From Trachythela sp. YZ-2020 (lineage: Eukaryota; Cnidaria; Anthozoa; Malacalcyonacea; Clavulariidae): a stretch of 64,000 bases of DNA. How positions within the stretch are numbered: position 1 is the first letter of the stretch; each line of letters begins with the position of its first letter. Below are positions 1 to 10,500 of the stretch, in pieces. The notes below the pieces were generated by a model. The model was given only the letters and a program-made list of their open reading frames with translations. It searched no databases and was not told the origin of the DNA. The translations under genes and the position numbers were made by a program. The stretch is taken from the NCBI GenBank assembly GCA_016169945.1, contig JADLSH010000155.1, positions 1,867,501 to 1,931,500 on the forward strand, written 5' to 3'.

Positions 1-162
1 TGTACTATGTAAATAGTACACAAATAGTAATAGGTTTTTGATTGGCTTGCAAAAATGATATTTTCACACGTAAAAATATCGTATTTTTTACGTGTGTTTA
101 TATACGATTTTTCTCAGTGGCATAAAACTCTATTATAACACTTATGTTTATATAATAAACAG

Positions 163-372
163 TATTATAAGTCAGCCAATGATCGCAAACCTTTTTGTTC
201 ACAAAAATGAGTTATTAAGGTTACATGTACTTTGGAAATTTAGGATAGATGCTGGGGGGTTCATCAGAAAAATAACATTATTTAAGGGTGGACTACTGGG
301 TAAAGTTCAGTATAAAGTGGTAGGCCGTGCTTAAGATTTAAGAGGGCTCACTAAATTCCACCAGCCCACCCC
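163..372. repeat. Dispersed repeat, copy 1
   Basis: This sequence recurs, diverged and with a deletion of about 55 bases, at 18363-18525. Shared blocks include GATTTAAGAGGGCTCACTAA and TATTTAAGGGTGG. Neither copy encodes a convincing protein. Confidence 0.7.
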
Positions 373-1189
373 CCGCTCTTCCAGATAAAAAATGACCGGT
401 CCCTAAGGTCCCTAGTTCTTGATATACACGACGTTTGAAGTAAATTCCCGAATTTATCAGGAGATATAGCTAGTAAAACGTTATTAATGAAATACACCGT
501 TTTATAGGAAAGCTAAAAAGGTAGTCACGTAAAAAATATACCAACCAAAATAACGTAGCCATAAGAAAATAGAAACAATAGGAATGAGCAGGTAGCTTGC
601 GTACAGGCACCAAACCCCATTTTAAGTATGGATGCATGCCTGTATATAGGCTAAATCATATAAAATAGCCTAATCTATATAAAATTAAAACTATAAAACC
701 GCAATTTAACGTTGGTGCATGGAAATGATGGAATACGGAAGTTGGAGATGTGATGATGATTATATGTATAGACAAATTAAAGACAGGAGGTCTTTAGATT
801 AAGGAGAATCGCTCGTTGAGAACATGTGGGTGAGTAGTAGCAAGTTGGAATATAAGACGCATTTCCTGCTTCAATTTTTGCCAATATCATTTCCGCCCGT
901 GATGGGATGATAATTACAGACTTCTGTATCTGAAAAGAAGTGTTTGGTACTAAGCGCTTGGCAATAGGTCCGCTGTGCATCTTATCGTTGGCATCGTGTG
1001 GATCAAAACAAATCTGTCGCCTGCACACCGCACGAACTACACTAACCGAAATGTAAAGGTTCGGAGGATCTCAGTATGCATAATTATAGACAGGAAGAGA
1101 AGGGAAGGGATCCACCACAGTTGGCAAGAGCTAGTTTTAGTGTATATAGGTTATTCTGCATGTCGATGAGTAAGTAAGTGGGGTGCACT
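373..1189. other. Gene-free stretch
   Basis: Nothing supported was seen. Open frames here are short and lack splice or start context. Confidence 0.5.
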
Positions 1190-1248
1190 AAACATCCTTA
1201 CTTGCAGCTGAAAGCTGAGCTGATTACGGAGGACACTGCTCGAACTTA

Positions 1249-1509
1249 TTGAGTCGATGGCTTATAAATACTATTAAAGGTCGACGAGATAGATTCATTT
1301 CACAAGCTCGCCATGACGCCATTGTTAATGCCCATACAGATCTTCAATTCGTATCAACCGGTATTGACGCTCCGAGGGAGCTTGGCGTGCGAATTTCCAA
1401 GTTGCGACAATTCCGGACGAACCCAGTTTCATTTTGCGCGCTCATGAACGTGGCTGTTAAACAAGCTAGTTGGCACATCTGTTTGGAACCAATCATGCAG
1501 AAACTTTAA
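1249..1509 (+). other. Coding-like open stretch, unrecognised
   Basis: The region 1190-1500 is more GC-rich than its flanks and is open for 86 codons on the plus strand. No domain is recognised. It may be a decayed exon of a mobile gene, but nothing confirms coding. Confidence 0.15.
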
Positions 1510-1692
1510 AATAGGTATGAGTAAATGTTTTTGGTGCAAGGGAGTTGTTCCTGCATAATATGCAAGGAAATGTTACTGGACGATAATTTAACAGCAGTGG
1601 AAATCTCTGTAACAAACTTATCTGATTGGTCGAAAGAAGACGGAAACTGAAATAAACCAAGCAGCTTACTACGGAAGTGACTCACTGAAGTC

Positions 1693-2291
1693 ACTACGCT
1701 CCTCTCTCCTCCGCAGAGGCTTACATGAAGTTTCTAGCGAGGGAAAAGTGAGCGTGCAGGGAGTGACGGGAAGAGCGAAATAAAAGCTAGTTAATGTAAT
1801 AAATATGACGGTTCGATATCAACCTTCGAGGTTGTTAAGAGATGTTTTCCACTTTCCTTTTCAGGCGTACTTAACTCTCCTGGAGTGAATCCAACATTAA
1901 TATCTTCTTCTGTCAATTTGCACCGAAAAATAGTGAGAAATTGCAAATGAATATGGATATGTCGACTGAATACACTCATCTAATTATAAATATCCTCTAA
2001 ATTGCAAAATTTATTTATAAAAATGACTCCACTGACCTTCAATACTCAGATTATGAAGATTTATTTCAATTTCTTCCACATTTCCGTTCATTTCAGGTTT
2101 AAAAAGATGTCAAAGCAGACAAACAAAAGTTTGGTTCGAAAACCATACGTTTTTGCATTATCTGCCAGAGCCTCCTCGCGTTCATTTCAATCTTCCCATC
2201 ACTCCCCGCGCGCTCACTTTTATTCAGGAAACTTCATGTAAGTTATTTGTAAATACTTAAAGGGGCTCTGCGGAGGAGAGAGACTACGCTC
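1693..2291. mobile_element. Mutator-like non-autonomous element (581 bp) with 9-bp target duplication
   Basis: The element spans 1702-2282. Its ends are inverted copies beginning CTCTCTCCTCCGCAGAG and stay similar for about 85 bases (with about 24 extra bases in the right arm). It is flanked by perfect 9-bp direct repeats ACTACGCTC at 1693-1701 and 2283-2291. Nine-bp duplications with long terminal inverted repeats fit the Mutator/MULE superfamily. The interior shows no transposase. The element at 8090-9065 shares the terminus. Confidence 0.85.
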
Positions 2292-4387
2292 CAAAACAAA
2301 AGAAGCATGGTTGTCTAAACTGAAAGTGGTGTTCTGAACGAAAATTCGCACAGCAGTTTTGTTTAATATTCAGAAAAAGCTTATTTATTAAGAATTGAAG
2401 AATTTTCATGGTTGTGTGAAATTTTTAAATCATTGGTAAAAGTGCCAGCAAAGCGGCGAAATCTTTATCGCTGGACGACTCGCCGAATAAATGGTCAGCT
2501 CGTCCTTGAAGGGTCAGTACGTCCATCGAACCTCTCATAGCATGGTGGGAATGATTAACCTCACATTCTCGCGCACGTGTTCATTTTAAGACAGCATTGC
2601 AAACATAACGATTCTAGACAAGCTGATTCCATTTTTTGCACGCAAGTATTACTATAGGCACTTGGTCGAAATTAGACGGACGTGATTTTAAAAAGTATTG
2701 TGTGTACGGTGGATCTTATCAAAGACACGTGTAGTGCTACTTGCGTTTGAATATTGTCTTTTGACAATAAATACTTCTTAGCGAGTGTTAACTCAAGAAA
2801 CCAGTGCAAAAAATTGTTGAATAATAAAAATGATTCTACAAGTTAGATATATTAGTGATATATAAATCATTATTACAATAATAGTAAAAATTGTTATACG
2901 TTATCGGTTAATGTTCTCCATAGATTAATATAAGCATTAAAAAGTTAGCAAAATTTATACACTTTTACAAACAGTCAAGCTGGTTTTCCGAGGAGGAAAT
3001 TGTAACGTTTAATTAGAGAATATTAGTCTAAACAGTATGTACAAGTTACAAAATATCAGTATTACTATTAAAATGGAGAAGAGATTAGTTAATCAGGAGA
3101 CACCTACTATCCTCACATGCATGGGATATCTTTGTAACAAGTCTCTTTTAACATATAAACTTGGGAAGACAGGAGGCAAGGCATTTCCGCGCCTATATTT
3201 TCCCTGAACTATTCCCCCCCTCCCAATTGAAAGTCCCTTTTGTTTAAACTATAAGCAAATATAGCAAAAAATTTCAGATGAGTGTTTCAATATTCCCATC
3301 ATCAATTTTTGCTTTTATACTGAAAGCTCAGCCTCGAGATGGAATATATCAAAATATTTTGTCTGAAAATACAGGAATTACCGAAAACACTTTTCCAGCG
3401 CACCACCTTGTGGTCAGGTTTCATTCCCTTGACGGCTCCCCTCTCCCACCGACGAATTCTTAAAAGAGGCTCAGCTGTATAATACCCTCGTACTAGCACA
3501 CAAGGTGCACGAATAAAGTTTATGCTTCACAGTATTTTTCTAAATTAGCCCCCAAGGGCCTGTTCATATATGAGCGGGCTAGCTGGCTAATTGTATATCG
3601 TGACGACCAACTTTTCATCATACAAAAGACAGTTTTCATCCAACAAAACGAATACTAACACTTATATCCGCTGGCCTAGTATTTGATAATAATACTGTAA
3701 AAATATTAGCATACTAATTCACCAATTCAAATCTACATCAATATCGATATCGAAGATCACTGACACCAGAGTTCGTTGGGTTCATGCATGAATACCAAAT
3801 GCAAATGTTTTTCGCAAGGGAATTTGGCGGTTAAAATATATATTATTGTCGATACCATTGTCGATACGATTTGGCTGAATTTCTAAAAATTGTCTAAGTA
3901 CTACAAAAGGGGTAGTAACGGTGGTATGACTTGTTTAATTAAGTTTTATGTACCTTGGATAAGGAAGCCAATTTATGACTATTCTTTCTAGGAAACCAAG
4001 TGCGCCACAATCGGTCGTGGATATTTTTATATCTACACTAAAAATATTTCTCTTAAAACAGAGAGCAAACAAATCCAAACCAACCACGCGGTGATACTAC
4101 ATGAAGCTGCGGAAGAATCGATCGTACCAATACCAACATTCTTTGTAGTACTCGGTGTCTTTGTTTTTCTTTCATAATAATCACGCGGGCGAGTCCTGTG
4201 AAAGTAAGAAAATTTTTAATTTTTAAATTAACTGTATTAAAGGCACAGTGTCACCTGCTGAGCGATGTGATTTGGTGCCCTAAAAGTTTGTCGCAATTGT
4301 GCAGAAGGAATGGCGAATGATTAGATGGCGATCGTGTACCACCTGTGTGCAGCATGTTAAAATTCTAAACTGGGCATACATAATAAC
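2292..4387. other. Gene-free stretch downstream of TIKI
   Basis: No exon is supported. The missing TIKI C-terminal exon (a hydrophobic anchor) would be expected on the minus strand here or beyond, but no stretch with an acceptor, phase-2 entry and hydrophobic tail could be assigned. Confidence 0.4.
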
Positions 4388-4583
4388 TTACGTTGGTTTC
4401 AACATATCAGGACGAAATGTCCAAGTGTAAATTCTCTCCCAAAGATTATCAACATTCGGTTTTCTCATTTTCTGTTTTCTTATTTTCTGTTTTCTTCCTC
4501 TTTTGCGTCTCCCTCTCTTTTTGCCTCGTTTTCGTGTCCATAGAACTTTCTTCAGTTTCTTTGCTGTTCGCATATTTCCATAT
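4388..4583 (-). CDS. TIKI exon 6: basic linker and DNLWERI motif
   Basis: An acceptor (TTTAAG) at 4584 gives one base that completes the Arg codon left by exon 5. The exon then encodes a 40-residue Lys/Arg-rich stretch and KPNVDNLWERI, which matches the conserved FNDLWVRI block near the C-terminus of vertebrate TIKI. The end is ambiguous. An in-frame TAA at 4390-4388 overlaps a strong donor, AAC/GTAAGT, at 4392-4391. Confidence 0.8.
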
Positions 4584-7500
4584 CTTAAATTCAAACGGTT
4601 GAAAGAACATTTGAAGAAACGCTATAACTGGGACGATGATGAATTTTATGATTTCAAGTGCGATTGAATGTAAAATTCCCCGATGTTTTCGGCGGCGTCA
4701 TGTTTGTTGTTTTTAAATATACAATACCCACTTCCGCGTTAATCGTCTTGAATAGGATTGGATCATTTCGATTGAATACTTTTGCACTATAATTACAGGT
4801 TTTTGCACTGTGATTAAAAGGTTTTGCACTGTCGTTTAGAATCAAGTCCACAGGAATCGGCCAATCACATTCGAGGAACATTTTGTGTATATTATTATGA
4901 CTCAAATACAAACATTGTCAGGAAATTGGGGGTGATGTGAATCAGTTCTGAAATGTGTAGAGCACAAGGTAGTAGAACAAAGGGGTGGTTTTCGTCCAAT
5001 GGTTAATGTCACTTACGAGTGTTGGTGGCACAGTGGTTAATGCATAATCTACTTTAACTAGTTAGTATCTTTCATCTCTGAGACTGGGCTTTTATTGCTG
5101 CAGTATGTGAGTTTTATCTCACATAATTTTAAAGAATAATACTAATTCATAGTCTTAATTATAATATATAAGAGTTTTGTATTTTATTCTTCATAATCCT
5201 GTAACACATAATAATTTAGCTATATACTTTGCTATTGAAATGTGATTAATAAAACCATTATTATTATTATACATATCCGTCACCTCGGTTGAATATGTGA
5301 GGGATGGTCCTATTTGATTCTGTCAAACACGACATGTTTTCGGCGAGCAATCTGGTTGCCTGCCATAGTTAGAAATGTTATATAATCGATAAAGGATTAC
5401 CTTTAAACAAAGACGCTCGCTTGAGACGTCGAGGTTTTATTAATCCTTATCGAGAAATTCAGACAACAATCACGGCTTACTTATTCCGTCTACCAGCACT
5501 GGATCGCGACGTTTGCAATATCAATATAGTAAGGTGAACTAGAGTTAAAACAGTGCTATTAAGTGCTATGAGATGAAAACAGTGGAATTCATTTGTAAAA
5601 CAATATTTCTTTTGGTCGCAAATTATGAAAGCCCTTACCTGATTAATGGATCATCTGGCTTAATATGTGTAACGTTGTGTCCTTGGGTTTTCAATATCTC
5701 AATAACACTACCATTTCCTAGAAAATGACCTAAATTGGACAAAAGCAAAACGCTCATAAATATCCAACTAACAACGATCGACTTCGCCGTTTTAGATCTA
5801 TTGCAAATTTCAAGGAATCATTAAAGGCTAACTTTCAGCAAACAATATCAAGATTTTGTTGGCATCTCACTCGATTGAATCATAATTGAAGGGTTTTGTA
5901 GATGGAAAATTATTGAGTGTAAATTATATACATTTATTAGACCCAACCAGGAACAGCTGCGAAAAATGAAACTATAGGTCCCTGGCAGGAATCGAACTCT
6001 AATTTAATGCTGTAACATGATTTTATATGTTTTTAATGTAATACAATATTTAGCTGACAACAGCATGACGTCATAACGAGGTAAGAACAAAATTGGCCCA
6101 CGAGATGCCAGGGAGAGTGCGTCCGACTGATATTCTTACCACATCATGACGTCTTTTGTGTATCTAAAACTGAACAGACATAGAGATTTTCACGTCATTT
6201 CACGTGATCCATGTTCTATAACAAACAGCGAGCTTGATTGGTTCATTATGCTTCAGACGGAGCCGTGATTGTCTTAAAGATATATGTCAGTGAAATTGCG
6301 TCATTCGTGCATCTTTCTTCTAATAAATCATACCCCTAGACCAATGAAATGGCAGAATGAACTCAACTATTATATATAAGTTAGTTTTGGTACAAGGGTT
6401 ATATCCTAGTTATTTTCGGGGGAAATAATGCCTAACTCTAATACCTGCGCCGAAAGCAAAGAAAAACCTTTTCTTGGGCTCTTCTTCGATAAGCTTCAGA
6501 ACTCGTTTTGCCATTCTTCGATTTCGTTTGTATATTAACTCTTCTCTCAAATATTCATCCAGTTTTCTTGCCTGGTCCATTTCATACTGCTTGCTTGAAA
6601 GTGATGAATTCTGAAGACTGACGACATTTGCCGAGTCCTGTGCAAACAAGATTTCGTTGAGATCACCACAGTTATAATGATAAATCAGTTCTTTCGTGGA
6701 GTATGTCAGCTTTGCCTTTCCATGTCGTATTTTTTCATGTAAAACTAAAGTCTGATTCAGGGCAATGATGACCTGAAATTGGCGAAAGAAATATGGTTCG
6801 TGTTAAAATTTCTGTATTATTGAGAGTTATCTGGGATTCAAACGAACATCCATTTTTCTACGTTTGATACCTCATGAGTATCAGCAACCTCTGATAAAAT
6901 CCCCTAGCATGTGCTTATATCTGTTGACACCCTAAGTAATACATATTTTTAATGTTTCATTACTTTGTTTCATTCGAGATTAAAATTATCAAGAAGTGGT
7001 GACTAGGCATTTGGAAAGCCACTGAAAATGTAAATCAGTGGCCATACACATAAAAAAAGTTAGCTGGTTAGTTATTTACACCACTTCGACGTATCGAGTA
7101 GTTTAAGGACATGGACTTCTAATCGCAAAACTACTTTTATTCTTCGACTTGCCAGAAACCCTGAACATCCAATGCAGATGAGTGCGAAAAGTTTCGTATC
7201 CCCAAACTCGTCCCCATTCCTCGATACGTTGGAGAGAACGGAGAGGTATATTTTGACTTATTTTCATGCATTCGTGGTTGCTTGTGTTTCTGGGTTAAGC
7301 CTATATTGTACAGAATATATCTTTTTGGAACATATCCAACAGTTCAGGGGGTACACAACTGTATCATTAACTTCGAAAAGTATGAGTGACAAACATTTTT
7401 CTGTTCCTACTGACTGTAAAAAGAATCCGTTTGTAATGGCAGGAAATATGCGTGGAGGGGCCGGGTCTACTACACTTCCGGCGTTTCCCAAAATACGTTT

Positions 7501-10500
7501 TCAGAACTAAGAATAAGGATGTTCGGAATGTATATATTTTGTCTTTGTTGCTTACGTTTTTAGAAAACGAAATTGAATAAACAATTCTTTTGGATTCATG
7601 CAATTAGGTATATATGCCTCAAGCAACATTCAAATTACTGGCTACAGCAAGAAAATGGGCAATTCTGGACTCGAGTGTGCACTAACAATTGGATGGCGTT
7701 TACATGTATATACTAGTCTATTCTCTACACTCTAAATAGATTAGCGTTAAACCAAGACCGATAAGGTGGAGGCTTTGAGGGATTTTATTAGTTCGACAGT
7801 TCTCCCAATTCCGTCCATTTCCATAGACCTCATGTACAGACATAATTATTTACAAAATAATTATTTACCTAAGGCTAAGGGTAGAATCAACACACAAATT
7901 TTATGTAAACTTCTTACCGATCTAAATTTTCTTTGTGAGCTCATCTTACAAACCTTTTTATACATCATGCTTTTCTTTATAAGTTTTTCTTCTTTCAATT
8001 ACTATTTTTACCAATTTTGGTTTGTCTTTGTGTTGTGGGCATTATTAAGCTACTTAACACTAGCAGCAAAGCGACAAACGCTATAGAGGCTCTCTCCTTC
8101 GCAGAAGCTTGGATAAAAAAAATTATAAAAGGTACGCTAATATTGGATAATAAATAAAAGAATGCGCTAGATGGTAATAAATAGAACGCGCTAAATGGTA
8201 ATAATGAGGAAACCGCTGAAAATCGGAGCGCGGGCGGAGGAAAGAAAAAACTGAGGGAGGGAAAAGCGGGAAAGCCTCTGCCAGATTTGCTACGCTTTCT
8301 CGCACAAATCTTCGTAAAAGTGTACATCCCAAAATATCTTGGCAATCCGAAAGTTTTATTCACTTATGATACTTCAAGTGACTTTAAATTTACATAAGAA
8401 GAGGTTTTTGTTTTATATTTATTATCTTCTGGTCGTGATTTCGTTGGAAAATTTAAATATAGAGGCCAGTTTGGCAAGTGATTTTCCTTCGCTCTTCAGA
8501 CAGTGTTTCTGATGCGGTATACGTGTGCGCAACAACAAAGCGCCTTCCTTCACAATTTTATCATTAAATTTAACTTGCTTGTGCACAGTTCTATAATGCT
8601 GTAGTAGTCCTCGAGAAAAAACAATCGAGATTGTTACGGTCGCAATGAGGGCAACATTAGCCAACATATATTGCCATTCTGAAACGCTATCAAATATTCT
8701 CTTTGAGAACGCAAGCCGCAAACAACACAAAGTTAATGTCCACCATTGGCTGCAAAATGATGACTGCAAGATAGTCAAAACGTGGCATAAAAGCGTTAAC
8801 CGTTTTCGGAGTGCCTATATTGTTTTGTATTTACTATTCGGTCAATGTGTAATATAATATGCCCCCCCCGTTTTGACGCCATGTTGGGTGTGAAATCTGG
8901 CAGAGGCTTTATTTATTTTCTCGCCTCACCCTTCGCCGCCCGCGGTTATCATACTCGATAGCGGCGTTTTGTTTATTACCATCTAGCGCATTCTTTTATT
9001 TATTATCCAATATAATTGAGCGTATCCTTTTATAATTTCTCTCCAAGCCTCTGCGAAGGAGAGAGCTATAGAGGGTGCATTACGCCATTCTCCGTCTTTG
9101 CACCGTCAATCAAATTTCGCCTTGCGTTAAAATTATGTAATGGTTGATATCAATATTTTGCAAATAATTGCGTTGTCTATCGTGAAGCGAAAGATCGATC
9201 AATGTCGTACGTATTCGTCACATATATATATATAACTTTTAGGTTAAAAGAATGAATCTGTTTGTTAAAACTCATTAAAAATATCTCATTAAAATAACTT
9301 TTGTAGCGCGCTTTATAGCGAGAAGTAGAAATTTAAGTGCTGATACTTAGCATTACATGGCATTACATGTATGAATACAAAGCTTCTTTTTCGTAACGGA
9401 AAGTTAAAATTCTTGGCGTGTTGTACTGAACACAAGCTGTTTGTATGTTAATTCTCTCAACATGGGGTTGCTAATGTTTGTCCACATTCGTATAATGTCA
9501 TTATACAAAGACGTTAGTCAATACAATAATTATCCACATGCATTTTGACCCACACTGTTAGTGAGGCACAATGTGTGGCACTATATCAAGCCACAGCTCA
9601 AAGGATTAATGGTAATTACTCCCCACCCCATTCATATTTTGCTTTATTTTTAAGGCAACATGCGTTCTAGTTAATTCTTAATCATTCCATTTACCTAAAA
9701 TGGTAATATGATTAATGGCCTTACGAAAGCTAAAGACTTGCAGCAATTCGTAGTCTCCTTTTCATAGTCAACAATGAATTTAAATTATATAGTAATATGC
9801 TTTACGAGACAGCATTATAATAAGAATAGATGCGTAAGAATGTACATAGAAATGTTGATGTCTGCGGTTTAACTGTTTATTATGAAGGGTATACATAAAT
9901 AATGATGTACACTGTACACAACTATCAACAGATAAGTACATGCATGTACTTGCTAACCCTTATGCAGGAACTCTTTTATTGATGAGTAAAGTGTACGTCT
10001 GCCTCCTTTGAGCCTCACTGCAAAGATGAGAGGGGCAACCATTACTCCTTCCCGTCTTTGAGTAAAGTAAAACGCATTGCGTTACAGAAACGAAAGAAAT
10101 ATAAGAGCGACAATTATGCCATAAATGTGCTAATTGAAGATTATAAGCCTTTCTACTATTACACAAGACCACTCCCTTTTGGTTAGTAAATTGTCTAAAG
10201 CTATTCAAACAATTCCAATCTTTACCGCAGATTGTTGCTAGGGTCAAATCGTTTAGCGAAAGCATATCTAAAATCCATGGCAATATATCCAGAGCAGGCC
10301 ATTGGACTACCTTATCTTCAAATTTACACTGTCTTGCATGTGTTACTCTAACTGTACCTTCTAAGTTCCTTGTTCATACGTACTTTTCAAATCACCTCTA
10401 CATGGGAATTCGGAATCAATACTCTGATAATGAAATTATCAGGCTTATCTTGAGGGATGAAAACATTTACATGCTTTATCAGATAATCCAAAAAGTCTCG

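Noticed and set aside
7766..8086. 106-codon plus-strand hydrophobic frame
   Set aside because: Phe/Leu/Tyr-rich by AT bias, no family, ends at the transposon border inside an intron of the opposite strand.
7995..8363. 122-codon minus-strand frame
   Set aside because: It overlaps the left arm of the Mutator-like element and its composition follows the repeat.
9960..10283. 107-codon minus-strand frame in TIKI intron 3
   Set aside because: No domain, no splice signals in the right place, and it lies within an intron of a gene on the same strand.
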